The notes below the pieces were generated by a model, which was not told the DNA's origin, searched no databases, and saw nothing but the letters and a program-made list of their open reading frames with translations. DNA of 64,000 nt. It comes from Scandinavium manionii (GTDB lineage Bacteria; Pseudomonadota; Gammaproteobacteria; Enterobacterales; Enterobacteriaceae). A program made the position numbers and the translations under genes. Positions within the stretch are counted from its first letter, which is position 1. Every line of letters starts with the position of its first letter. The stretch spans positions 62,001-126,000 of the forward strand of contig NZ_JALIGC010000039.1 of assembly GCF_024764775.1 (NCBI RefSeq). Direction: 5' to 3'. Below are positions 18,094 to 25,704 of the stretch, piece by piece.

Positions 18094-18417
18094 ATGTCGA
18101 TAACCCTAAGCGACAGCGCTGCTGCACGAGTCAGTTCCTTCCTGTCCAACCGTGGCAAAGGCTTCGGTCTGCGTCTGGGCGTGCGGACTTCCGGTTGCTC
18201 TGGTATGGCCTACGTGCTGGAATTTGTCGATCAACCTGACGCCGAAGACACGGTGTTTGAAGACAAAGGCGTGAAGGTTGTGGTCGATGGCAAAAGCCTG
18301 CAGTTCCTCAACGGCACTGAACTGGACTTCGTAAAAGAAGGCCTCAACGAAGGGTTTAAATTTACCAACCCGAACGTTAAAGACGAGTGCGGTTGCGGCG
18401 AAAGCTTCCACGTTTAA
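18094..18417 (+). CDS. iscA: Iron-sulfur carrier IscA
   Basis: 107 residues of the A-type carrier family with the three conserved cysteines: Cys35 in TSGCSGMAY and Cys99/Cys101 in ECGCGESFHV. It accepts clusters from the IscU system and delivers them, especially [4Fe-4S], to target enzymes. It is 15 bases from iscU. A hairpin with a T-rich tail follows, so messages may partly end here before hscB. Confidence 0.96.
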   Translation: MSITLSDSAAARVSSFLSNRGKGFGLRLGVRTSGCSGMAYVLEFVDQPDAEDTVFEDKGVKVVVDGKSLQFLNGTELDFVKEGLNEGFKFTNPNVKDECGCGESFHV

Positions 18418-18430
18418 TCACGCGTAAGAT

Positions 18431-18470
18431 AACCCCACGGTGGCCAGGCTGCTTGTGGGGTTTGCTTTTT
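18431..18470 (+). terminator. Hairpin with T-rich tail between iscA and hscB
   Basis: AACCCCAC at 18431-18438 pairs with GTGGGGTT at 18455-18462, followed by TGCTTTTT. This looks like a leaky intrinsic terminator inside the operon. It would lower hscBA-fdx-iscX relative to iscRSUA. Confidence 0.55.
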
Positions 18471-18481
18471 CAGAGATAGCT

Positions 18482-18997
18482 ATGGACTACTTCACTCTCT
18501 TTGGCCTGCCGGCCTCTTATCACCTCGATAGCCAGCAGCTCGCCACGCGCTTTCAGGATTTACAGCGCCAGTTCCATCCGGACAAATTCGCCAGCCACTC
18601 TTCCGCCGACCAGCTTGCATCGGTGCAGCAATCCGCGACCATTAATCAGGCGTGGCAAACCCTTCGCCACCCGTTGACGCGCGCGGAATACCTGCTGTCA
18701 CTGCACGGCTTTGATTTGGCGAGCGAGCAGCACACGGTGCGCGACACGGCGTTTCTGATGGAACAACTGGAGCTGCGTGAAGAGCTCGATGAGATTGATC
18801 GCGCCAAAGACAGCGAGCGTCTGGACGCGTTTATGCGTCGCGTGAAAGGCATGTTTGACACGCGCCATCAGCAGATGGTCGCGGAACTCGATAATGAAGC
18901 GTGGGATAGCGCGGCGGATACCGTGCGTAAACTGCGTTTTCTCGATAAACTGCGCAGTTCAGCAGAACAACTCGAAGAAAAGCTCTTCTTACTCTAA
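18482..18997 (+). CDS. hscB: J-domain co-chaperone HscB
   Basis: 171 residues from ATG 18482 (MDYFTLFGLPASYHL), the E. coli start; the in-frame start at 18440 lies within the preceding hairpin and has no homology. The J domain occupies residues 1-75 with the HPDKF version of the HPD motif. The C-terminal three-helix part binds IscU (LRFLDKLRSSAEQLEEKL). HscB brings IscU-bound clusters to HscA and stimulates its ATPase. The start sits 11 bases after the T tract of the hairpin. Confidence 0.96.
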   Translation: MDYFTLFGLPASYHLDSQQLATRFQDLQRQFHPDKFASHSSADQLASVQQSATINQAWQTLRHPLTRAEYLLSLHGFDLASEQHTVRDTAFLMEQLELREELDEIDRAKDSERLDAFMRRVKGMFDTRHQQMVAELDNEAWDSAADTVRKLRFLDKLRSSAEQLEEKLFLL

Positions 18998-19110
18998 ATC
19001 ATTCGGGTTGCAACAAGGCGGCAACGCAGCGACTCCGCAGGAGCTTACAAAAATAAGTGACTGGGAGGAGCGAGGAAGTCAACACAGTTGCGGCATGAAT
19101 GATGACGAGT
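18998..19110. repeat. Diverged ERIC element in the hscB-hscA gap
   Basis: The same ERIC blocks appear in the opposite orientation to the first copy and are more decayed: ATTCGGGTTGCAACAAGGCG, then CAGGAGCTTACAAAAATAAG, TGACTGGGAGGAGCGAGG, and GATGACGAGTAA at the right. The gap between hscB and hscA is 138 bases here, against a very short gap in E. coli. Confidence 0.8.
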
Positions 19111-19135
19111 AATTGATTTTGGAAGCTTAATTACT

Positions 19136-20986
19136 ATGGCCTTATTACAAATCAGTGAGCCTGGCCTGAGTGCCGCGCCGCACCAGCGTCGTCTGGCGGC
19201 GGGCATCGACTTAGGCACCACCAATTCACTGGTCGCTACCGTGCGTAGCGGTCAGGCTGAAACATTGGCCGATAGCCAGGGGCGCCATCTGCTGCCCTCG
19301 GTCGTGCATTACCAGGCGCAGGGACATGACGTGGGCTATGACGCTCGCGCCAATGCCGCGCTGGATCCGGTCAACACCATCAGCTCTGTAAAACGCCTGA
19401 TGGGCCGCTCGCTTGCCGATGTGCAGGCGCGCTATCCGCATCTGCCTTATCAGCTCCAGGCAAGCGTTAATGGCCTGCCAATGCTGTCGACCAACGCCGG
19501 TTTGCTGAACCCGATTCGTATCTCTGCGGATATCCTCAAAGCCCTGTCTGCCCGAGCGACCGAAACGCTGGAAGGCGAGCTCGATGGCGTGGTGATAACC
19601 GTTCCGGCTTATTTCGACGATGCACAGCGTCAGGGCACCAAGGACGCCGCGCGTCTGGCGGGCCTGCACGTGCTGCGTTTGCTGAATGAGCCGACGGCGG
19701 CGGCCATCGCCTACGGTCTGGATTCCGGCCAGGAAGGCGTCATTGCCGTCTACGATCTCGGCGGCGGCACGTTTGATATTTCTATTCTGCGCCTCAGCCG
19801 TGGCGTGTTCGAAGTGCTGGCGACCGGCGGTGATTCAGCCCTCGGCGGCGACGACTTCGACCACCTGCTGGCGGATTTCATTCGTGAACAGGCGGGGATT
19901 GCCGACCGTTCCGATAACCGCGTGCAGCGCGAACTGTTAGACGCCGCCATCGCCGCCAAAATTGCTCTCAGCGATGCCGACAGCGTTCACGTTGACGTGG
20001 CTGGCTGGGAGGGCGACATCACCCGCGTGCAGTTCAACGAGCTGATTGCTGCGCTGGTGAAACGCACGCTGCTGGCCTGTCGTCGCGCGCTGAAAGATGC
20101 GGGCGTCGAAAACGAAGACGTTAAAGACGTGGTCATGGTGGGCGGTTCTACCCGCGTGCCGTTAGTGCGTGAACGCGTGGGCGAATTCTTTGGCCGCACG
20201 CCGCTGACGTCTATCGACCCGGATAAAGTGGTCGCCATTGGCGCGGCGATTCAGGCCGATATTCTGGTCGGCAATAAGCCGGACAGTGAAATGTTGCTGC
20301 TGGACGTCATCCCGCTGTCGTTGGGTCTTGAGACCATGGGCGGCCTGGTGGAGAAAGTCATCCCGCGTAACACCACCATTCCGGTGGCGCGTGCGCAGGA
20401 GTTCACCACCTTTAAAGACGGCCAGACCGCAATGTCTATCCACGTGATGCAGGGTGAGCGCGAGCTGGTGCAGGATTGCCGCTCTCTGGCGCGTTTCGCG
20501 CTGCGCGGTATTCCGGCGATGCCTGCGGGCGGGGCACATATTCGCGTCACCTTCCAGGTGGATGCCGACGGCCTGCTGAGCGTCACGGCGATGGAAAAAT
20601 CCACCGGCGTGGAAGCCTCTATTCAGGTGAAACCGTCTTATGGTCTGAGCGACAATGAAATCGCTACCATGATCAAAGACTCAATGAGTTTCGCCGAACA
20701 TGACGTCCAGGCGCGCATGCTTGCTGAGCAAAAAGTGGAAGCGGCTCGCGTACTGGAAAGTCTGAACAGCGCACTGGCAGCCGATGCCGGGCTGCTCAGC
20801 GTTGAAGAACGCCAGGCAATTGACGACGGTGTTTCTGTTCTGCAGAAAGCCGCCGTTGGCGATGATGCCGATGCCATAAAAGAAGCCATTAAAAATATCG
20901 ACACACAAACCCAGGAATTTGCCGCACGCCGTATGGACCAGTCGGTCCGTAAAGCGCTGAAAGGCCAGTCCGTGGACGAGGTTTAA
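19136..20986 (+). CDS. hscA: Hsp70-type chaperone HscA
   Basis: 616 residues, as in E. coli. The actin-like ATPase half carries GIDLGTTNSLVATV (residues 23 on), YDLGGGTFDISILRL and VGGSTRVPLVRERV. The substrate half follows from about residue 390 (VIPLSLGLETMGGLVEKVIP). It pulls clusters off IscU by binding its LPPVK segment with HscB as partner. A weak ribosome site lies after the ERIC remnant. It ends one base before fdx, so the two are coupled. Confidence 0.96.
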   Translation: MALLQISEPGLSAAPHQRRLAAGIDLGTTNSLVATVRSGQAETLADSQGRHLLPSVVHYQAQGHDVGYDARANAALDPVNTISSVKRLMGRSLADVQARYPHLPYQLQASVNGLPMLSTNAGLLNPIRISADILKALSARATETLEGELDGVVITVPAYFDDAQRQGTKDAARLAGLHVLRLLNEPTAAAIAYGLDSGQEGVIAVYDLGGGTFDISILRLSRGVFEVLATGGDSALGGDDFDHLLADFIREQAGIADRSDNRVQRELLDAAIAAKIALSDADSVHVDVAGWEGDITRVQFNELIAALVKRTLLACRRALKDAGVENEDVKDVVMVGGSTRVPLVRERVGEFFGRTPLTSIDPDKVVAIGAAIQADILVGNKPDSEMLLLDVIPLSLGLETMGGLVEKVIPRNTTIPVARAQEFTTFKDGQTAMSIHVMQGERELVQDCRSLARFALRGIPAMPAGGAHIRVTFQVDADGLLSVTAMEKSTGVEASIQVKPSYGLSDNEIATMIKDSMSFAEHDVQARMLAEQKVEAARVLESLNSALAADAGLLSVEERQAIDDGVSVLQKAAVGDDADAIKEAIKNIDTQTQEFAARRMDQSVRKALKGQSVDEV

Positions 20987-20987
20987 T

Positions 20988-21323
20988 ATGCCAAAGATTG
21001 TTTTTCTGCCACATCAGGATCTCTGTCCGGATGGCGCAGTTCTGGAAGCTCAATGCGGTGAAACCATTCTGGACGTTGCCCTGCGCAACGGGATCGAGAT
21101 TGAACACGCCTGTGAAAAATCCTGTGCCTGCACGACCTGCCACTGCGTCGTTCGTGAAGGCTTCGATTCGCTGCCGGAAAGTACCGAAGACGAAGATGAC
21201 ATGCTCGACAAAGCCTGGGGTCTGGAGCCGGAAAGCCGCTTAAGCTGTCAGGCGCGCGTCACCGATGAAGATCTGGTGGTCGAGATGCCACGTTACACCA
21301 TCAACCACGCACGCGAGCACTGA
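20988..21323 (+). CDS. fdx: [2Fe-2S] ferredoxin Fdx (isc type)
   Basis: 111 residues, adrenodoxin-like. The four cluster ligands are visible: Cys42, Cys48 and Cys51 in CEKSCACTTC and Cys87 in SCQARV. It supplies electrons for cluster assembly on IscU. The ATG follows the hscA stop by one base, and its stop is two bases from the iscX start, so all three are translated in one chain. Confidence 0.96.
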   Translation: MPKIVFLPHQDLCPDGAVLEAQCGETILDVALRNGIEIEHACEKSCACTTCHCVVREGFDSLPESTEDEDDMLDKAWGLEPESRLSCQARVTDEDLVVEMPRYTINHAREH

Positions 21324-21325
21324 TT

Positions 21326-21526
21326 ATGGCGCTGAAATGGACCGACAGCCGTGAAATCGGCGAAGCATTGTACGATGCGTATCCGGATACCGATCCGAAA
21401 ACCGTTCGCTTCACAGATATGCATCAGTGGATTTGCGCTCTGGAAGATTTTGAGGATGATCCCAACGCATCCAATGAAAAAATTCTCGAGGCGATTCTGT
21501 TAGTCTGGTTAGACGAAGCAGAATAG
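21326..21526 (+). CDS. iscX: Fe-S assembly accessory protein IscX
   Basis: 66 residues, acidic, with the winged-helix-like IscX fold (ALKWTDSREIGEALYDAYPD; RFTDMHQWICALEDF; ILLVWLDEAE). It binds IscS and iron and tunes cysteine desulfurase activity. It is the last gene of the isc operon before pepB, which is usually cotranscribed. A G-C-rich hairpin follows at 21535-21557. Confidence 0.95.
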   Translation: MALKWTDSREIGEALYDAYPDTDPKTVRFTDMHQWICALEDFEDDPNASNEKILEAILLVWLDEAE

Positions 21527-21534
21527 TTCATCTT

Positions 21535-21557
21535 ACGGGCTGCCTCTGGCGGCCCGT
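21535..21557 (+). terminator. Hairpin between iscX and pepB
   Basis: ACGGGCTGCC and GGCGGCCCGT pair with one G-T step around a TCT loop. The following TTGCTCAATA is a poor T tract, so this is at most a weak terminator that allows pepB read-through. Confidence 0.4.
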
Positions 21558-21578
21558 TTGCTCAATAAGGATAAGACA

Positions 21579-22865
21579 ATGACCGAAGCGATGAAGATTA
21601 CGCTGTCGACTCAGCCTGCCGATGCGCGCTGGGGCGAAAAAGCCACCTACAGCATTAACAACGACGGCATCACCCTGCACCTGAACGGCAAAGACGATGC
21701 CGGTTTGATTCAGCGCGCGGCGCGTAAAATTGACGGCATGGGCATTAAGCATGTTGCGCTGGCGGGCGAAGGCTGGGATACCGAGCGCAGCTGGGCTTTC
21801 TGGGCCGGTTACAAAGGGCCGAAAGGCAGCCGTAACGTCGACTGGGCGGCACTGGATGACGCACAGAAAAGCGAGCTCGATAACCGTCTGGCGATCGTTG
21901 ACTGGGTACGTGACACCATCAACGCGTCTGCCGAAGACCTCGGCCCTGAGCAGTTAGCCGCACGCGCGGTTGACCTGCTGTGCCGCTTTGGCTGCGACAA
22001 CGTCCATTACCGCATCACCAAAGGTGAAGATCTGCGCGAGCAGGGCTACATGGGGATCCACACCGTGGGTCGCGGTTCTGACCGTCCACCGGTTCTGCTG
22101 GCGCTGGATTACAACCCAACCGGCGACGCGAATGCACCGGTTTACGCCTGCCTCGTGGGCAAAGGCATTACCTTTGATACCGGCGGTTACAGCCTTAAGC
22201 AAAGCGCGTTTATGGACTCCATGAAGTCCGACATGGGCGGCGCGGCGCTGGTGACCGGCGCACTGGCATTCGCCATTACCCGTGGCCTGAACAAACGCGT
22301 GAAGCTGTATCTGTGCTGTGCAGACAACATGGTCAGCGGCAACGCGTTCAAACTGGGTGACATCATTAGCTATCGCAACGGCAAAAAAGTCGAAGTGATG
22401 AACACCGACGCCGAAGGCCGTCTGGTACTGGCCGATGGCCTGATCGACGCCTGTGCGCAGAAGCCAGAGCTGATTATCGATGCGGCGACCCTGACCGGTG
22501 CAGCGAAAACGGCGTTGGGTAATGATTACCACGCGCTGTTCAGCTTCGATGACAAACTGGCTGCACGCCTGATGGCCAGCGCCGCGGCGGAAAACGAACC
22601 ATTCTGGCGTCTGCCGCTGGCGGAATTCCACCGCAATCAGCTGCCGTCAAACTTTGCTGAGCTGAACAATACCTCCAGCGCGGCATTCCCGGCGGGTGCC
22701 AGCACCGCGGCAGGTTTCCTGTCTCATTTTGTGGAGAACTATCACGAAGGCTGGCTGCACATTGACTGCTCCGCGACCTACCGTAAATCTGCCGTTGAGC
22801 AGTGGGCGGCAGGCGCAACCGGTCTGGGTGTGCGCACCCTCGCGAATCTGTTGACCGCAGAGTAA
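21579..22865 (+). CDS. pepB: Aminopeptidase B (leucyl aminopeptidase family M17)
   Basis: 428 residues from ATG 21579 (MTEAMKITLSTQPADARWGE), the E. coli start, with AAGGAT upstream. The catalytic domain holds the metal-binding motifs GKGITFDTGGYSLK, SMKSDMGGAA and the family signature NTDAEGRLVLADGL, where Asp and Glu bind two metal ions. It removes N-terminal residues from small peptides in the cytoplasm. It is usually transcribed with iscX, and the short gap here agrees. Confidence 0.96.
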   Translation: MTEAMKITLSTQPADARWGEKATYSINNDGITLHLNGKDDAGLIQRAARKIDGMGIKHVALAGEGWDTERSWAFWAGYKGPKGSRNVDWAALDDAQKSELDNRLAIVDWVRDTINASAEDLGPEQLAARAVDLLCRFGCDNVHYRITKGEDLREQGYMGIHTVGRGSDRPPVLLALDYNPTGDANAPVYACLVGKGITFDTGGYSLKQSAFMDSMKSDMGGAALVTGALAFAITRGLNKRVKLYLCCADNMVSGNAFKLGDIISYRNGKKVEVMNTDAEGRLVLADGLIDACAQKPELIIDAATLTGAAKTALGNDYHALFSFDDKLAARLMASAAAENEPFWRLPLAEFHRNQLPSNFAELNNTSSAAFPAGASTAAGFLSHFVENYHEGWLHIDCSATYRKSAVEQWAAGATGLGVRTLANLLTAE

Positions 22866-22867
22866 TC

Positions 22868-22985
22868 GTCATGCCCGGCGGCGCTGCGCTTGCACGGGCC
22901 TACGAATTTCGTTGTCCGGGTGGCGCTGCGCTTGTGCGGGCATACGGATTTTGTAGGCCGGGTAAGCGCAGCGCCACCCGGCGTT
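22868..22985. repeat. Cluster of three REP-type units between pepB and sseB
   Basis: GCCCGGCGGCGCTGCGCTTG, GTCCGGGTGGCGCTGCGCTT and the inverted GTAAGCGCAGCGCCACCCGG follow each other within 118 bases, a typical BIME. It separates the isc-pepB transcription unit from sseB. Confidence 0.85.
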
Positions 22986-23003
22986 TTTTAAAGTAGTGAG
23001 CTT

Positions 23004-23783
23004 ATGTCCGAACAAAAAAACGAATTAGAAACTTTACTGGAACAGGCGGCGACCGAGCCTGCGCACCGTCCGGCTTTCTTCCGCGCACTGCTTGAGGCCA
23101 CTGTCTGGGTACCAGGCACGGCGGCGGAAGGCGAGCAGGTGGTGGAAGACAGCGCGCTGGACATCCAGCACTGGGAAAAAGACGACGGTACGTCGGTGGT
23201 CCCATTCTTCAGCTCGCTTGAAGCACTGCAGCAGGCGGTGACTGACGAACAGGCCTTTGTGGTTATGCCGGTACGCACGCTGTTCGAAATGACGCTCGGC
23301 GAGACGCTGTTCCTCAATGCCAAACTGTCAACCGGTAAAGAGTTCACCCCGCGTGAAATCAGTCATTTGATGGGCGAAGAAGGCAACCCTCTGAGCACTC
23401 AAACGGTACTGGAAGGCGGAGCATCACTGCTGCTGTCCGAAGTAACCGAGCCGCCTGCTCAAATGGTGGATTCTCTGACCACGCTCTTTAAGTCGCTCAA
23501 AACCGTGAAGCGTGCGTTTCTGTGTTCCATTAAAGAACACGCTGACGAGCAGCCAAACCTGCTGATTGGGATTGAAGTCGAAGGCGATGATATCGACGTG
23601 GTGATTCAGGCGACGGGCAGTGTAGCAACCGACACCTTGCCGGGCGACGAGCCTATTGATATTTGTCAGGTGGTCGAAGGCGAGAAGGGCATCAGTCACT
23701 TCATGCTGGCGCACATCACGCCATTCTACGAAAAGCGCTGGGGCAGCTTCCTGCGCGATTTTAAACAGAACCGGATTATCTGA
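23004..23783 (+). CDS. sseB: Serine-sensitivity-enhancing protein SseB
   Basis: 259 residues, colinear with E. coli SseB (MSEQKNELETLLEQAATEPA; FEMTLGETLFLNAKLSTGKE; C-terminal RDFKQNRII). Raised dosage of this protein makes E. coli sensitive to serine; the molecular role is not known. Two SseB-type domains are present, an N-terminal one to about residue 125 and a smaller C-terminal one from about 140. Convergent with the RpiR gene, from which a short hairpin separates it. Confidence 0.94.
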   Translation: MSEQKNELETLLEQAATEPAHRPAFFRALLEATVWVPGTAAEGEQVVEDSALDIQHWEKDDGTSVVPFFSSLEALQQAVTDEQAFVVMPVRTLFEMTLGETLFLNAKLSTGKEFTPREISHLMGEEGNPLSTQTVLEGGASLLLSEVTEPPAQMVDSLTTLFKSLKTVKRAFLCSIKEHADEQPNLLIGIEVEGDDIDVVIQATGSVATDTLPGDEPIDICQVVEGEKGISHFMLAHITPFYEKRWGSFLRDFKQNRII

Positions 23784-23789
23784 TGCACT

Positions 23790-23809
23790 CGGGGTGAGCC
23801 TTCACCCCG
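23790..23809. terminator. Bidirectional hairpin between sseB and the RpiR gene
   Basis: CGGGGTGA and TCACCCCG pair around GCCT just after the sseB stop, partly inside the end of the opposing gene. It lacks a strong T run, but its place between convergent genes suggests message ending on both strands. Confidence 0.45.
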
Positions 23810-24572
23810 TTGCTTCCAGCAACAGCAAATCCATCAGTAACACCAGATTCGACTCAAACGACGTCACGCCTGCGGCTTCGGCAGCGTAATGCACCGCCTC
23901 GTCATACAGCGCGAAATGCAGGTCAGCCATGCCCGCCAGCGTATTGGCCGATGCGCGGGTAAAAGCGACCACCGTCATGCCAATCGTTTGGGCGATCCTC
24001 GCTTTATCCAGCACTTGTTCCGTTTCACCACTGCGGGAAACCGCGATAAACACCTGATAACGCGCGGCGTTACTCAGAAAAATATTCCGGCTATCGCCTG
24101 GCCCAGAAATAAACGCCGTCTTGCCCAACACCTGCAATTTTTTGGTCAGGTATTCGGCAAACAGATAAGAGAACCCGGCCCCGTACAGAAAAAAGCTCTC
24201 TTTTTGGCGCAATAAGGCTGAAAACTGCTGTCGTTTATCTTCCGTTACCCACTGAAAAGTCTGCTGATAGTTGGCGATAAATTGATTAAAGAGGGCCGGT
24301 AGCTGCGGCAAACTTTCGGCCTGAGGCGCAATGTGCGGTGTGTCTGAAAGCAGTTGCTTACAGTGCCAGATAAATTCGCTAAAACCGCTGAACCCCAGTT
24401 TTTGGCACAGGCGCATGATGGTTGCGGTGGAGACAAACGTCGCCTGCGCTAGCTCGCGCACCGTAATGTTTCCCACCAGCAACGGGTGCTCCGTGAGATG
24501 TGCCAACACGCGGTATTCCGCGCGGGTCATTGATGCCCCGCGCGTTAAGAGCGTCGCCAGACGGTTATCCAT
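23802..24572 (-). CDS. MurR/RpiR-family transcriptional regulator of the alpha-glucoside PTS locus
   Basis: 256 residues. Helix-turn-helix at residues 1-80 with the RpiR signature ELAQATFVSTATIMRLCQKLGFSGFSEF, then a SIS phosphosugar-binding domain from about 120 to 245 (FLYGAGFSYLFAEYLTKKL; VFIAVSRSGETEQVLDKARI; MTVVAFT). It would sense a sugar phosphate such as maltose-6-phosphate. Its ATG overlaps the sseA stop by one base (TAATG), so it is read from the sseA message. No PTS or GH4 gene is directly adjacent, because sseA lies between them. The assignment to that PTS is an inference from position and family. Confidence 0.82.
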   Translation of the reverse strand: MDNRLATLLTRGASMTRAEYRVLAHLTEHPLLVGNITVRELAQATFVSTATIMRLCQKLGFSGFSEFIWHCKQLLSDTPHIAPQAESLPQLPALFNQFIANYQQTFQWVTEDKRQQFSALLRQKESFFLYGAGFSYLFAEYLTKKLQVLGKTAFISGPGDSRNIFLSNAARYQVFIAVSRSGETEQVLDKARIAQTIGMTVVAFTRASANTLAGMADLHFALYDEAVHYAAEAAGVTSFESNLVLLMDLLLLEATG

Positions 24573-25420
24573 TATTGGGCAGGTTCAACCGGCAGATCGT
24601 CCCGGGCGCCCCATTCACTCCAGGCACCGTCATACAGGGTGACGTCAGTGATGCCCAGTGTGGCAAGGGCCAGTATCACCACGCACGCCGTCACGCCGGA
24701 ACCACAGCTGGCGATAATCGGTTGGTGTAAATCCACGCCCTGACGTTCGAAAATAGCGCGCAGTTCGTCGGTGGTTTTCAGCTCACCTTCAAAAACCAGA
24801 TCGCCCCACGGCACGTTGCGGGAACCAGGAATATGGCCGCGTTTCAGGCCGGGTCGCGGTTCGTCAGCCTGAGCGTTAAAGCGTGGCGCAGGTCGGGCAT
24901 CGACAATTTGTGCGGTGTTTTCATGGCTGACTACCAGCACATCGGTCAGGCGTTTCACCGCGCTGGCATCAAACGTGGCCTCAAATTCACCTTCCGGCAG
25001 TGAGACATCGCCCTGTTGCAATGGCAACTCATCACGCTGCCAGCCCGCAAGACCCCCAGCCAGAATCGAGACCTGCTCGACGCCGAAATTCTTCAGCATC
25101 CACCAGGCGCGCGGGGCGGAGAAGAGGTTGCCCTCATCGTAGATAACCAGATGCTTATCACGGTTCACGCCAAGCTCACGCATCGCCACCGCAAACGCTT
25201 CTGGACGCGGCATCATGTGCGGCAGGGGAGAGGTATGATCGGAGAGGGCTTCAATATCGAAAAATACCGCTCCCGGCAGATGCCCGGCGCGGTATTCAGC
25301 GGCCATATCGCGTAAATGCTCCTGTCCTGCCGGCGCCATACGCGCATCAAGGATCAGAACGTTCGGATCGTCGCTATGTTCAATCAGCCAGTCGGTTGAC
25401 ACAAAATATGAGGTGGACAT
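24572..25420 (-). CDS. sseA: 3-mercaptopyruvate sulfurtransferase SseA
   Basis: 282 residues from ATG 25420, which has a perfect GGAGG seven bases upstream; the frame extends to 25432. It has two rhodanese domains, residues 1-140 and 160-280. The active-site loop CGSGVTA at about residue 238 is the mercaptopyruvate type. It moves sulfur from 3-mercaptopyruvate to thiols or cyanide. An ERIC element with an insertion lies 14 bases upstream of the ATG, so the promoter must lie in or beyond it, or the gene is read from the GH4 gene. It is translationally linked to the RpiR gene downstream. Confidence 0.95.
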   Translation of the reverse strand: MSTSYFVSTDWLIEHSDDPNVLILDARMAPAGQEHLRDMAAEYRAGHLPGAVFFDIEALSDHTSPLPHMMPRPEAFAVAMRELGVNRDKHLVIYDEGNLFSAPRAWWMLKNFGVEQVSILAGGLAGWQRDELPLQQGDVSLPEGEFEATFDASAVKRLTDVLVVSHENTAQIVDARPAPRFNAQADEPRPGLKRGHIPGSRNVPWGDLVFEGELKTTDELRAIFERQGVDLHQPIIASCGSGVTACVVILALATLGITDVTLYDGAWSEWGARDDLPVEPAQ

Positions 25421-25433
25421 GTTTGCCTCCATC

Positions 25434-25629
25434 TTTACCCGTCATACTTCAAGTTGCATGAGCGTTGGCTACGCCTGCTCACCCCAGTCACTTACCTGAG
25501 TAAGCTCCTGGGGATTAATGAGAGACATCCTGTCTCTCACCAGAGGCTAGCCTTTGGCTGGTCAAATTCGTTCCCGACGAATTTGTCACAGACTTGCCGC
25601 CTTCCTGCAACTCGAATTATTTAGGGTAT
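25434..25629. repeat. ERIC element carrying a roughly 70-base internal insertion
   Basis: Left half: TACCCGTCATACTTCAAGTT then TCACCCCAGTCACTTACCTG and TAAGCTCCTGGGGATT. Right half: GACTTGCCGCCTTCCTGCAA then TTATTTAGGGTA. Between them, about 25518-25588, sit three consecutive inverted repeats: GAGAGACA/TGTCTCTC, CAGAGGC/GCCTTTG and AAATTCGT/ACGAATTT. ERIC copies with internal inserts of this size are known in enterics. The whole is therefore a folded RNA structure when transcribed. Confidence 0.88.
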
Positions 25630-25704
25630 TTATCCAGAAAAGCGGATTGTCGGTGTTTTTTCTGACACCGACAAGCAAACCCCGTTCAACTCGCGAGCGA
25701 CGCC

